A stretch of 64,000 nucleotides of DNA from Caulobacter sp. (GCA_030680355.1 JAUXVF010000010.1:1-64000); one strand, 5' to 3'; positions 35,706-43,867 are shown, numbered from the stretch's first letter. The notes: a model not told the origin generated them from the letters alone. Numbers and translations are program-made.

Positions 35706-35792
35706 GGACGCTTCCTCTATAAGGCCTCGTGTCTCTATCCCTTGACTGACGCGGGCGGGCAAGGCGCTGTCATACCCGCATCGGAGTCCGCC

Positions 35793-36662
35793 TTGTCCCG
35801 CCACCCGCCACCGCCGCCGCTTTCCGACGTCCCGCTGGAGCCCGGGCTCTATGTGGTGGCGACGCCGATCGGCAACCTGCGCGACATCACCCTGCGGGCG
35901 CTCGACGTGCTGTCCGGCTGCGACCTGATGCTGGCCGAGGACACCCGGGTTTCCGGCAAGCTGCTGGCCGCCTACGGCCTGTCCAAGACCATGATGCGCT
36001 ACGACGAATACGCCGCCGAACGGGCGCGGCCCCGGATCATGGCGGCGCTGGAGGCGGGTCAGAGCGTGGCCCTGGTTTCCGACGCCGGCACCCCGCTGGT
36101 CTCCGATCCCGGCTTCCGGCTGGTCAACGAGGTCGTCGCGGCGGGCCACAGGGTGTTTCCGATTCCGGGCCCCTCGGCCGTCCTGACCGCGCTGACCCTG
36201 GCCGGCCTGCCCACCGACCGGTTCATGTTCGTCGGCTTCCCGCCGCCCAAGAGCGCCGCCCGGCGGACCTTCCTGGCGGAGCTGGCGCCGATCCCGGCCA
36301 CCCTGATCTTTTTCGAAAGCGGGCCCCGGCTGAAGGCCTGCCTGACCGACATGGCGGCGGTGTTCGGCGAGCGGCCGGCGGCGGTGACCCGCGAACTGAC
36401 CAAACTCTATGAGACTGCCGTGCGTGGCCCCCTGGCCGATCTTGCGGTCGATCCCCGTCTCGACGCGCCCAAGGGCGAGATCGTCATTCTGGTGGGCGCG
36501 GGAGCGCCGGTCGAGGCCACGGCCGAGGATGCCGACGCGGCCCTGGCCGACGCCCTGACCCGCCTTTCGACCGGCGACGCCGCCTCGGAGGTGGCCAAGG
36601 CTCTGGGTCTGAACCGACGCGATCTCTATCGTCGGGCCATGGCCCTCAAGTCCTCGACATGA
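35793..36662 (+). CDS. rsmI: 16S rRNA (cytidine-1402 2'-O)-methyltransferase
   Basis: 289 residues from TTG 35793, 6 bases after CGGAG. The tetrapyrrole-methylase fold is marked by LYVVATPIGNLRDITLRAL, LAEDTRVSGKLL, ALVSDAGTPLVSDPG and VFPIPGPSAVLTAL. It modifies C1402 of 16S rRNA. It overlaps yraN by 4 bases (ATGA). Confidence 0.94.
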   Translation: MSRHPPPPPLSDVPLEPGLYVVATPIGNLRDITLRALDVLSGCDLMLAEDTRVSGKLLAAYGLSKTMMRYDEYAAERARPRIMAALEAGQSVALVSDAGTPLVSDPGFRLVNEVVAAGHRVFPIPGPSAVLTALTLAGLPTDRFMFVGFPPPKSAARRTFLAELAPIPATLIFFESGPRLKACLTDMAAVFGERPAAVTRELTKLYETAVRGPLADLAVDPRLDAPKGEIVILVGAGAPVEATAEDADAALADALTRLSTGDAASEVAKALGLNRRDLYRRAMALKSST

Positions 36663-37033
36663 CCGCCGTCCGCAGCCGGCGCGGCGCCCTGGCCCGCAGG
36701 AGCGGCCGGCGCGGCGAGGTGCTGGCGGCGCTGCTGCTGATGGCCAAGGGCTACCGTATCCTCGGCTTCCGACTGGCCGCGCCACAGGGCGAAATCGACC
36801 TGCTGGCCTTGCGCGGCAAGGTGCTGGCCGTTGTCGAGGTCAAACGCCGCGTGACCCTTGAGGCGGCGCTGGAAGCAGTGCGGCCCGATCAGCGCGAACG
36901 GCTGAGGCGGGCGGCCCTGGCCATTGTCGCTGGACGACCCGCCCTCAAGGCGGCGGCCGTCCGTCTGGACCTGATCGCCCTCGCCCCTGGTCGTCTGCCG
37001 CGCCATATTCCCGACGCCTGGCGGGGGCGTTAA
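36659..37033 (+). CDS. yraN: YraN family (UPF0102) endonuclease-like protein
   Basis: 124 residues. PD-(D/E)XK-like core in RLAAPQGEIDLLALRGKVLA and VVEVKRR. Its genomic pairing with rsmI is conserved across many bacteria. Possible role in DNA processing, not established. Confidence 0.9.
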   Translation: MTAVRSRRGALARRSGRRGEVLAALLLMAKGYRILGFRLAAPQGEIDLLALRGKVLAVVEVKRRVTLEAALEAVRPDQRERLRRAALAIVAGRPALKAAAVRLDLIALAPGRLPRHIPDAWRGR

Positions 37034-37128
37034 ATGCAACAGCCCTTGCGGGCTTGGGTCCGAGCGCAAATCTTGGACGGAACCGACGCGACTCACGCGA
37101 CCCGGACTGAAATCAGGAAAGAGCCGCC

Positions 37129-38073
37129 ATGTCGTTGAAGGTCGCCGTGCAGATGGACCCAATCGAGCGGGTGAATATCGAGACCGACACCAGTTTCCTG
37201 ATGATGATGGAGGCCAAGGCGCGCGGCCATCAGCTCTGGGTCTATACGCCCGACATGCTGTCGATGGAGGACGCACGAGTCACGGTCCGGGCGCGACCCG
37301 CGTCGGTGCAGGCGGTGAAGGGCGACCATGTCGTCCTCGGCGACGCGGCGGTGTTCGACGTGGTCGACAGTTTCGACGTCATCCTGATGCGGCAGGATCC
37401 GCCGTTCGACATGGCCTACATCACCGCGACCCACTTCCTGGACAAGGTCCACCCCCGGGTGCTGGTGGTGAACAACCCCACCGAGGTTCGTAACGCGCCG
37501 GAAAAGCTGTTTGTCACCGACTTTCCGGGCGTGCAGCCGCCGACCCTGATCACCAGCGACGTCGAGGCCATCTACGACTTCCGCGCCCGCCACGGCGACA
37601 TGGTGCTCAAGCCCCTGCACGGCGGCGGCGGCTCGGGCGTGGTGCGGCTGAAGGCCGATGACCCCAATCTCGACGCCCTGCTCGAACTGCACGCCATGAT
37701 CGGCCGCGACCAGGTCATCGCCCAGAAATTCATCCCGGCGGTCAGCAAGGGCGACAAACGCATTCTGCTGGTCGACGGCGAGCCGGTCGGCGCGATCAAC
37801 CGCATCCCGGCCAAGGACCAGGTGCGCTCCAACCTGGCCCGCGGCGGCCGCGCCGAGGCGGTGGGCCTGACCGCCCGCGACCTTGAGCTCTGCGCCATCA
37901 TTGGGCCGGAGCTGAAGCGGCGGGGCCTGCTGTTTGTCGGCATCGACGTGATCGGGGACTACCTTACCGAGATCAACGTCACCTCGCCGACCGGCGCCCA
38001 GCAACTCAAGCAGTTCAGTGGCGTCAACGCCGCCGCTGTCCTTTGGGACCGCATTGAGGCCATTCGATCCTAA
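37129..38073 (+). CDS. gshB: Glutathione synthetase
   Basis: 314 residues. ATP-grasp enzyme joining gamma-glutamylcysteine and glycine. [34 protein letters not shown], the glycine-rich loop [14 protein letters not shown] and [14 protein letters not shown] are diagnostic. Confidence 0.96.
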   Translation: MSLKVAVQMDPIERVNIETDTSFLMMMEAKARGHQLWVYTPDMLSMEDARVTVRARPASVQAVKGDHVVLGDAAVFDVVDSFDVILMRQDPPFDMAYITATHFLDKVHPRVLVVNNPTEVRNAPEKLFVTDFPGVQPPTLITSDVEAIYDFRARHGDMVLKPLHGGGGSGVVRLKADDPNLDALLELHAMIGRDQVIAQKFIPAVSKGDKRILLVDGEPVGAINRIPAKDQVRSNLARGGRAEAVGLTARDLELCAIIGPELKRRGLLFVGIDVIGDYLTEINVTSPTGAQQLKQFSGVNAAAVLWDRIEAIRS

Positions 38074-38162
38074 GCCTGAGTTGCGTCGGATAGATGACTG
38101 AATCGTTTCAGTTTCCTCGTTGGTTCCATTTTTGTTCTTGATCCGGACCACGCGCCATGGTT

Positions 38163-38187
38163 GAGTCTGTGGATAAGTCACAGACTC
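38163..38187. promoter_or_regulatory. Hairpin in the comM leader
   Basis: GAGTCTGTG (38163-38171) and CACAGACTC (38179-38187) form a perfect 9-bp stem with loop GATAAGT, 19 bases before the comM start and just ahead of its ribosome binding site (GGAGG). Either an operator or an RNA structure. Confidence 0.45.
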
Positions 38188-38205
38188 TGTAGCGCGGAGG
38201 CAGGC

Positions 38206-39122
38206 ATGGTCGCGCGGGTTGTCACCGTGGCGTTCCAGGGCGTCGAGGCTCGCCGGGTGGACGTCGAGGTCCAGCTGACCGGCGGCGAGGCGATCATGGT
38301 TGTCGTCGGTCTGGGCGACAAGGCGGTGGCCGAAAGCCGGGAGCGGGTGCGCGGGGCCTTCACGGGTCTGGGCCTGGCCATGCCCGGCAAGCGGATCGTG
38401 GTCAATCTGGCCCCGGCCGACCTGCCCAAGGAGGGCAGCCACTATGACCTGCCCATCGCCCTGGCGGTGATGGCGGCGATGGGGGTGATCCCGCCCGACG
38501 CGCTGACCGGCTGGGCGGCGGTGGGCGAGCTGTCGCTGGACGGGTCGATCGCACCGGTGGCCGGGACACTGCCGGCGGCGGTCGCCGCCGGCGCCATGGA
38601 CCTGGGTCTGATCTGCCCCGAAGCCTGCGGCGCCGAGGCAGCCTGGGCCGGCGGAACGCGGATCATCGCGCCGCGCTCCCTGATCGGCCTGATCAACCAC
38701 TTCCGCGGAACCCAGATGCTGTCGGAGCCCAAACCGGGCCCCATGGTCGAAGGCGCCCGGGTTCCGGACCTGCGCGACGTGCGCGGCCAGGAGCAGGCCA
38801 AGCGCGCGCTGGAGATCGCCGCGGCCGGCGGTCACAACCTGCTGTTCAGCGGTCCACCAGGGTCGGGCAAGTCGATGCTGGCCCAGCGCTTGCCGGGCAT
38901 ACTGCCGCCATTATCGGCCGCCGAGCTGCTCGAGACCTCGATGATCCATTCGGTGGCCGGACTGATCGCGCGCGGCGAGCTGACCCGCGCCCGGCCATTC
39001 CGCGCGCCGCACCATTCCGCCAGCATGGCCGCCCTGACCGGCGGCGGTCTCAAGGCCAAGCCCGGCGAGGTGTCTCTGGCCCATAACGGGGTGTTGTTTC
39101 TTGATGAGCTGCCGGAATTCAC
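38206..39122 (+). pseudogene. comM: comM (YifB-type AAA+ ATPase), 5' fragment
   Basis: ATG 38206, after GGAGG, opens about 305 codons of a YifB/ComM Mg-chelatase-like ATPase. N-terminal Lon-like domain (VTVAFQGVEARRVDVEVQLT) and the AAA+ domain with Walker A NLLFSGPPGSGKSMLAQRLP and the Walker B region GVLFLDELPEF. ComM is a helicase that aids branch migration during natural transformation. The coding is cut at GAATTCAC by the transposon; the frame then reads into the inverted repeat and stops at 39159. Removing the element and one target copy restores the frame to [14 protein letters not shown] (continued at 47554). Confidence 0.93.
39115..39122. repeat. Target-site duplication, left copy
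   Basis: GAATTCAC, identical to 47554-47561. Eight bases is the duplication length known for IS1595-family elements. Confidence 0.9.
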
Positions 39123-39145
39123 CGCTCTTATGGCGCAAACACACC
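39123..39145 (+). repeat. Left terminal inverted repeat (23 bp)
   Basis: Starts CGCTCTTATGGCGCAAACAC and matches the reverse complement of 47531-47553 without mismatch. Identity stops abruptly inside, defining the repeat length. Confidence 0.93.
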
Positions 39146-39190
39146 AAGGCCCTAGGTGACTAAGTAGCTGTTCTTGCTACGTTCTTTCGC

Positions 39191-39631
39191 ATGGAAAACG
39201 CGAAGCCCCACCGCCCGAACACCCTAGCGGGCCTGATCGAGAAGCGCGCCGAATTGGCCGGCATGGTGAAGTTCCACCGGGCCGAACTGCGGAAGGTGAT
39301 CTGCGATCTCGACCACGTCGATGCGACGATTCGGATGTTCGATCCGAACGCCGATGTCAGCCGTATCGTCCGCTACCCCACCAAACACCGCGCGACAAAA
39401 GGCGAGGCATCACGGTTCGTCTTGTTGATGCTGAAGAACGCTACGGCGCCGCTGACCTCGCTCGACATCGTCAGGGCGCAGATCAAGGCGCGGGGACTCA
39501 AGGCGGATGACCAGACCATCGTGATGATGCGCAAGCGCGTGGGCGCGACTCTCAGCGCCCAGCAACGGATTGGAGTGGTGCGGTCGATCCCCCAGGTGGG
39601 TCCCTATAAGGGATGGGAGTTAGTGCGGTGA
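39191..39631 (+). CDS. Hypothetical coiled-coil/winged-helix-like protein
   Basis: 146 residues. The N-terminus (TLAGLIEKRAELAGMVKFHR) forms a helical hairpin; the middle has DHVDATIRMFDPNADVSRI. The C-terminal 70 residues (GEASRFVLLMLKNATAPLTS, then a helix and VRSIPQVGPYKGWELV) look like a winged helix. Similar proteins are frequent in alphaproteobacterial mobile DNA, but no function is known to me. The 206-aa gene at the other side of the transposase has the same architecture. Confidence 0.65.
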   Translation: MENAKPHRPNTLAGLIEKRAELAGMVKFHRAELRKVICDLDHVDATIRMFDPNADVSRIVRYPTKHRATKGEASRFVLLMLKNATAPLTSLDIVRAQIKARGLKADDQTIVMMRKRVGATLSAQQRIGVVRSIPQVGPYKGWELVR

Positions 39632-39801
39632 TTCCCACACTTGCCATTCGGTTCGTCAGAGGGCGCAGCTTCTATGAGGTCATCCCGGCGCGGGACGGGC
39701 CAGGATTTATTGGCCTGAAGGATGGCCGTGTGGTCGCCCGAGGCCTTCAACGTCCAGACGTAGCAAGGGCTTTGGTCCAAGTTGACGAAAGGGCCTATTG
39801 A
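39628..39801 (+). CDS. Small hypothetical protein coupled to the preceding gene
   Basis: 57 residues from GTG 39628, whose GTGA overlaps the upstream stop; an in-frame ATG at 39613 is an alternative. Sequence TLAIRFVRGRSFYEVIPARD then FIGLKDGRVVARG suggests a small beta-rich domain. The overlap indicates translational coupling. No family recognised. Confidence 0.45.
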   Translation: MIPTLAIRFVRGRSFYEVIPARDGPGFIGLKDGRVVARGLQRPDVARALVQVDERAY

Positions 39802-39930
39802 GTCGACTCGACTCCCTGCTAGGACTTCCACTATTTTGGCGAAGCAGCAGCGAATCGCTTCGTTGCTGTTCCGGGCTGTGTTGACCCTGCCAGGTCGGCA
39901 CAGTTCGCAGTCGTCGAGGGCGGCACTCTA

Positions 39931-39995
39931 GGAGAGGTCGGGTTTCGATCCGGCCTCTCCACCTCACTACGTTACCCGTAGTAATACGCTAGCGT
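39931..39995. other. Cluster of three inverted repeats in a cargo intergenic region
   Basis: First, GGAGAGGTCGG (39931) pairs with CCGGCCTCTCC (39950-39960) around GTTTCGAT. Second, ACTACG/CGTAGT around TTACC at 39966-39982. Third, palindrome ACGCTAGCGT at 39986-39995. The first looks like a tRNA acceptor stem stacked on a T-arm (it ends CTCTCCACC) but is too short for a tRNA. The rest of 39802-40130 holds no recognisable gene. Confidence 0.5.
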
Positions 39996-40130
39996 TATGC
40001 GCTCTTGGAATTCTCGTCAAGAATCCCGGCTTTTCTACGACGATTTCTGAGATCGATTTTTAGCGCGCCGCGCTGGATGAAACACAAAATCTCAGCACGA
40101 AGTTTTTTCCGTCAGAATTCGCAACGAGAA

Positions 40131-40382
40131 ATGAGCGTGCTTGACCGGGTGAAAAATTTCCTCGGAATTCGCCGTGAAAATCGGGCGTCGGAAGAGGCTG
40201 CAAAGCTCGTCGTAGAGCATGGCGCGCTGGCGCTGTACGAGGCCCGATCCGCGCTCCACGCCGCAGCGGGTAATCCGAAGCGAATCCAATTTGCGTCTCG
40301 CGTAGTCGAGGAAGTTCGTCGGCAAACGGACCGGCCAGTGCGTGCAGACACCGCGACCAGGATGGCAATGCGGGAAGACTAG
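40131..40382 (+). CDS. Hypothetical small helical protein
   Basis: 83 residues from ATG 40131. Starts MSVLDRVKNFLGIRREN, then two predicted helices (EEAAKLVVEHGALALYEARS and FASRVVEEVRRQTDR). No signal peptide or membrane helix. The longer frame from 40005 has unlikely composition. Function unknown; possible partner of the gene 42 bases downstream. Confidence 0.5.
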   Translation: MSVLDRVKNFLGIRRENRASEEAAKLVVEHGALALYEARSALHAAAGNPKRIQFASRVVEEVRRQTDRPVRADTATRMAMRED

Positions 40383-40424
40383 AACGTCGTCATTAAACGG
40401 GACCGAATCTGGCATCCTCAGCTT

Positions 40425-41000
40425 ATGGATGAGATCACCGTCAACCTGATCACGGCAGTCTGCTCACTGGCACTTGGCGGGGTGGCGTCGAGTTATGTGA
40501 CCCATCGGATGGGCCAAAACAAAGAGCGCCTAGCTGAGATGAGGCGCAACGCCGAAAAACTATATCTCGCCGCCGACGAGTTCGGCCGGCAACTGGATGT
40601 CTATCTCATAAGGCATCTGCCGGTTGCCAAGGGCAAGATGAACTACAATCAGATGCTCGATCAGCAGATCGCAGACCCACCGATGAAGGAAGCCGGCGGC
40701 GCCGAGATGATGACCATGCTCATCCGAATCTACTTCCCGGCGCTTGAGCCCGAGCTTGATGGGCTCTTCCGTGCTCGGGATCACCTGTCCGAAGTCAGCG
40801 GGGCCCATAAGCAAGACTGGCGCGAGGGCGGTGGCATCGGCCAGGAGTGGGTCGACGCATTCACGTCGGCGGGTCGCGAGATCACTGCGGCGTCGAACGC
40901 CCTCAAAACCTCAATCATTGAAGCAGGACGACGATACGCCGATGAGCCGCGCCTGTTCGGCCTTCGTCGCAAGACGCCAGCGCATGTGCGAACAGCTTAA
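40425..41000 (+). CDS. Membrane-anchored helical hypothetical protein
   Basis: 191 residues. A single N-terminal membrane helix (ITAVCSLALGGVASSYVT) is followed by a basic stretch (HRMGQNKERLAEMRRN) and a long helical cytoplasmic domain. The layout matches the 172-aa protein at 43339, suggesting the element carries two such anchors. No enzyme motif is seen. Confidence 0.6.
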   Translation: MDEITVNLITAVCSLALGGVASSYVTHRMGQNKERLAEMRRNAEKLYLAADEFGRQLDVYLIRHLPVAKGKMNYNQMLDQQIADPPMKEAGGAEMMTMLIRIYFPALEPELDGLFRARDHLSEVSGAHKQDWREGGGIGQEWVDAFTSAGREITAASNALKTSIIEAGRRYADEPRLFGLRRKTPAHVRTA

Positions 41001-41114
41001 GCCCGTAGCTTCTCGACCTTTTCCCCATCTAGGCAGACCGCCTGAAACTGGCCCGCGAAATTAGGATGATCCGGTGTCCATGACACGTCGCCCACGGCGA
41101 TGAATGGTCGCCCG
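40997..41114 (-). pseudogene. Truncated duplicate of the 161-aa envelope gene (3' end)
   Basis: The last 38 codons (RPFIAVGDVSWTPDHPNFAG and onward to the stop) are near-identical to the C-terminus of the gene at 41473-41958. Upstream of this the similarity ends. It is a leftover of a tandem duplication or a partial deletion; the frame up to 41227 contains unrelated sequence. Confidence 0.7.
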
Positions 41115-41211
41115 GCCCCTAGCCGTCCGTTCTCCATTCTGCGCCGGTCAGGCTGTTGCTGGAACTTTCGCGTTAGTTGTATCATCGGGTTCATTTCTCG
41201 AAGGGAACCCG

Positions 41212-41448
41212 ATGGCTGAACTACCAACTGCCGAGGATGCGGCTCGCCGAATCCTCGCCGTCTTCAGAAAAGTCCAGGCCCGAGAAAACCACGTTCTGCG
41301 GCTGAACAACTTTCTGGATTTTCCCACAGAGGGCTTTACTGGCTCGGATTTCGAGCCTGGCATTGAGTATGCCGTAGAGAGCGGATGGCTCGAAATTAGC
41401 AGCAGCTCGTCGTTCAGGCTGACTGCTGCGGGGTTTTCTGAGCTTTAG
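41212..41448 (+). CDS. Small hypothetical protein, winged-helix-like
   Basis: 78 residues from ATG 41212, preceded by AAGGGAA. MAELPTAEDAARRILAVFRK, then FTGSDFEPGIEYAVESGWLE and a hydrophobic RLTAAGFSEL end. This pattern of helix, helix and strand pair resembles a winged-helix domain. Lies between the truncated and the intact copies of the envelope gene. Confidence 0.55.
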   Translation: MAELPTAEDAARRILAVFRKVQARENHVLRLNNFLDFPTEGFTGSDFEPGIEYAVESGWLEISSSSSFRLTAAGFSEL

Positions 41449-41472
41449 AGACCGGTTTCCCGGCTCCAAATT

Positions 41473-41958
41473 TCAGGTTCTGATCCTCTCGACCTTCTCC
41501 CCGTTTAGGCAAATCGCCTGAAACTGCCCCGCGAAGTTCGGGTGATCCGGGGTCCAGGACACATCGCCAACCGCGATGAAGGGCCGCTCGCCGACGTAGG
41601 CGCCGAGGGCGTTTTTGGCGTTCACGACACCGCAGACGCCCATCCCGCCGTCGCCGAACTGGACGGCCCAGACATCCCGGAACTGAGCGCTGTATGGGTC
41701 CATGAGTGACTGCCGGAAGGTGTCGAATGATCGCTTGGCGTAGCGCCAGCGGGTCGCCTCTATGACCTCCCTCACCGCATCTGACTTTGCCTTCTCTGCC
41801 GCCGCTGCTTGCCGAGCGCGACTAACTTCCTCGGCCGCCCGGGCCTGGACGATCTCCTCCGCCGTCGGTTCGGGAGCGAGCGCGATGAGCGAGAAGAAGG
41901 CGCCCGGCACGACTACGGCGCCGATCAGGAGCGCCAAGCCCATTCTCTTGAGTGTCAC
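41473..41958 (-). CDS. Hypothetical membrane-anchored envelope protein
   Basis: 161 residues from GTG 41958. One N-terminal hydrophobic segment (MGLALLIGAVVVPGAFFSLI), an Ala/Glu-rich coiled linker (residues 30-65), and a C-terminal globular domain with SLMDPYSAQFRDVW, VCGVVNAKNALGAYVGERPF and FAGQFQAICL. Proteins with a DP.SAQFRD ... CG.VNAKN motif are common in phages and mobile elements; role unknown. Divergent from the XRE gene across twin palindromes. Confidence 0.6.
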   Translation of the reverse strand: MTLKRMGLALLIGAVVVPGAFFSLIALAPEPTAEEIVQARAAEEVSRARQAAAAEKAKSDAVREVIEATRWRYAKRSFDTFRQSLMDPYSAQFRDVWAVQFGDGGMGVCGVVNAKNALGAYVGERPFIAVGDVSWTPDHPNFAGQFQAICLNGEKVERIRT

Positions 41959-41969
41959 CTCGACCTCCG

Positions 41970-42001
41970 GGACATAAATGTCCGATAGGACATATATGTC
42001 C
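41970..42001. promoter_or_regulatory. Twin operators between envelope gene and XRE gene
   Basis: Two perfect 14-bp palindromes, GGACATAAATGTCC (41970-41983) and GGACATATATGTCC (41988-42001), with centres 18 bp apart. They abut the XRE gene start and lie 11 bases from the divergent start, as for an autoregulated repressor. Confidence 0.75.
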
Positions 42002-42003
42002 TA

Positions 42004-42246
42004 GTGATTGTTACCGCTTCGCCAACAACTCTGCCGATGCGGTGGGAGACGATTGTTGGGGAGAATGTCCGGCGCCTGCGGATCGAGCGCGGGCTGAGCC
42101 AGGAGGCGCTCGCCGGCGAGGCAGGGCTCGCGATGCGGCATCTCGGCCGGATCGAACGCGGCGAGGGTAATCCGACCGTCTCGATGCTGGGGCAGCTAGC
42201 CAGCGCGTTAGGCACAACCCCGTCGATGCTTCTGGAAACGGACTAA
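42004..42246 (+). CDS. XRE family HTH transcriptional regulator
   Basis: 80 residues from GTG 42004, or 69 from ATG 42037. One HTH: VGENVRRLRIERGLSQEALA, then GLAMRHLGRIERGEGNPTVS, LGQLASALG. Neither start has a clear ribosome binding site, so the mRNA may be leaderless. It most likely binds the twin palindromes just upstream and controls itself and the divergent gene. The stop overlaps the next gene tail to tail. Confidence 0.8.
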   Translation: MIVTASPTTLPMRWETIVGENVRRLRIERGLSQEALAGEAGLAMRHLGRIERGEGNPTVSMLGQLASALGTTPSMLLETD

Positions 42247-42455
42247 GTCCACAAGGAAACCAGCCACCCTCCTACACCGATCGCCAGGGCGGCAAAGATG
42301 GACCAGACCAATCCGCATGCGGAAGCTCGCGCTGCCGCCGCTCCTGCCACCTGGGCAACGGTCGCACGACGTTGCAATTCAAGCTGCGCCAATGACTGGG
42401 TGAATGGATTCAAGCCGCTCTTGGCTGCCCATTCGACCACTTCGTCAGCCGTCAT
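42243..42455 (-). CDS. Small membrane protein
   Basis: 70 residues. A soluble N-terminus (MTADEVVEWAAKSGLNPFTQ), an Arg pair, then one C-terminal membrane helix (GLVWSIFAALAIGVGGWLVSL). Tail-anchored topology with the N-terminus in the cytoplasm is likely. No family recognised. Confidence 0.5.
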   Translation of the reverse strand: MTADEVVEWAAKSGLNPFTQSLAQLELQRRATVAQVAGAAAARASACGLVWSIFAALAIGVGGWLVSLWT

Positions 42456-42545
42456 TTCCCGAAGCGCTCGCGCGTTCTTCTCGTGTCACGGAAATCTTGA
42501 CTTTAGTTGCGTTTTTAGTTAATAATTGTAGATTATGACAACGAT

Positions 42546-42764
42546 CTAGGTGCGGACGACCTTTCTGAAGGTCGGGCCACGACGCGGTGGTTCCGCTCGC
42601 TCAAGCGCTTTGGGGGGCCAATCGCCCTGGTGCTTCGTCTTGATGATGAACCAGCTACAGGCGACGAACGGCTCACCGTGTGACGTTCCGGACGAAACAA
42701 CCGTCATCACTGGTCCGCCAGATTTCAGGCGAACCGTATCCCCAATTTAAAATTCCTCAGCCAC
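42546..42764 (-). pseudogene. YodC/DUF2158 gene with premature stop
   Basis: Reading from GTG 42764: V-A-E-E-F, then TAA (42747-42749), then IGDTVRLKSGGPVMTVVSS to the end at 42546. The core is a clear YodC-like DUF2158 domain. One substitution (AAA to TAA at codon 6, by comparison with the sister gene at 46271, which starts ...EFQIGDVVRLKSG) breaks it. Restart at an internal GTG or ATG cannot be excluded. Confidence 0.65.
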
Positions 42765-42776
42765 GACCTTCCTCAC

Positions 42777-43025
42777 ATGTTCCAGCAAAACAACCGCCGA
42801 TTCTCAGCCAAGGCTATCACGCGCGTCGCGCGTGCCGATAGTTTCCACGATGCCCGCGAACCGGCCTTGAGGATCGGCGATGTCGTCCAACTCAACAGCG
42901 GTGGACCGGCCATGTTGGTCGTCGACTTTGAGGACGACTCTGTAGTTGCGGCTTGGCGGACGGCCAACGGTGTTGAAGAGGTGGAGTTTCCCAAGCCGTG
43001 TGTACATCGCGTGTTGCTCGCGTAG
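42777..43025 (+). CDS. YodC/DUF2158 family small protein
   Basis: 82 residues from ATG 42777, but the first 30 residues are unlike the family and the ATG has no ribosome binding site. TTG 42867 would give 52 residues beginning (M)RIGDVVQLNSGGPAMLVVD, which fits the family better. DUF2158 proteins are small beta-barrel-like proteins of unknown role. One of four copies in this element. Confidence 0.55.
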   Translation: MFQQNNRRFSAKAITRVARADSFHDAREPALRIGDVVQLNSGGPAMLVVDFEDDSVVAAWRTANGVEEVEFPKPCVHRVLLA

Positions 43026-43108
43026 CTGCGCGAACATAGTTCGTTGAGCGCATTGCAGGACTCGGTGGAATCGAGCCATGCGATAGGCTCGACCAAAAGG
43101 AGAGCACG

Positions 43109-43342
43109 ATGGCGGACATCGGCCACAAACTTCGGATCAAGTATGGCTTGAAGATCAACCCCTCACTCACCGATCAAAAGCGGTGGGCGGACTTGACGAA
43201 TTCGCTGATCAGGCAGGGGCATGATCGCAGCATCGCTGGCGACGCCGCTGCAAAGACGATCTTTCCCGACTTCAACAGTATGGTCTACGCATCCGAGGCC
43301 GACACGATTGAAATGCTGCTCCAACAAGTCGCCGACAGATGA
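43109..43342 (+). CDS. Hypothetical protein, first gene of a coupled pair
   Basis: 77 residues. ATG 43109 follows AAAGGAGAG. The protein is basic at the N-terminus (IGHKLRIKYGLKINPSLTDQ) and helical. The stop overlaps the next start (ATGA), so it is translated together with the 172-aa membrane-anchored protein. No family recognised. Confidence 0.6.
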   Translation: MADIGHKLRIKYGLKINPSLTDQKRWADLTNSLIRQGHDRSIAGDAAAKTIFPDFNSMVYASEADTIEMLLQQVADR

Positions 43343-43857
43343 CGGATGTCCCGATCTGGATTTCCATCGCAGCCAGCCTCGCATCTGGCCTCGGTGGGAT
43401 CTTGATCGGCCGGCTCACTATGAGCAAAAAGGAACGGGCAGACGTCGACCAAAAGAACTACGAGAACACAGTCGCTGCCACTGCCAATCACGATGCGGCC
43501 TACAAAGCCTATGTGGACGCTTTAGGGGCCTACGCGCGCGCCGCTGACCCAACCTTCGATGAGTTCCTGAGGCTCGCTTCCTCTGGCGACAGTTATTTCG
43601 GTCAGGTCAGCAAGATGTGCGACGCCATCCTTGCGGGGCGCGCCAACGAAGGCATTCGGGATGCGAGTTGGTTGCCGAAGATCAAGGCCGCTTTCGAGCG
43701 CTTGCTACCCGCGCACTATGGCGCCCTTCAGATGCAGGCCACAAAGAAGGGCTACCGCTACACCGGCGAACTGCGACGCAGCGACCACGAGAGCATCTAT
43801 GCGGTCGTCGAGCGGTACAGCGGCACCGATGCCTGGCAGCGGTTTCACGAGGGGTAG
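43339..43857 (+). CDS. Membrane-anchored helical hypothetical protein
   Basis: 172 residues. N-terminal membrane helix (PIWISIAASLASGLGGILIG) then KKERADVDQKNYENTVAATA and a mostly helical domain ending YRYTGELRRSDHESIYAVVE. Same layout as the 191-aa protein at 40425. Coupled by ATGA to the upstream 77-aa gene. Function unknown. Confidence 0.6.
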   Translation: MTDVPIWISIAASLASGLGGILIGRLTMSKKERADVDQKNYENTVAATANHDAAYKAYVDALGAYARAADPTFDEFLRLASSGDSYFGQVSKMCDAILAGRANEGIRDASWLPKIKAAFERLLPAHYGALQMQATKKGYRYTGELRRSDHESIYAVVERYSGTDAWQRFHEG

Positions 43858-43867
43858 GGGGCCGAGA

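Noticed and set aside
35706..36785. Long upstream extension of the thioredoxin-like gene on the minus strand
   Set aside because: It is antisense to rsmI and has low-complexity sequence; GTG 35705 with GAGGAAG is a better start.
39931..39960. A tRNA gene
   Set aside because: Only an acceptor-like stem and a T-arm-like loop are present; D and anticodon arms are missing and the T-loop has an extra T.
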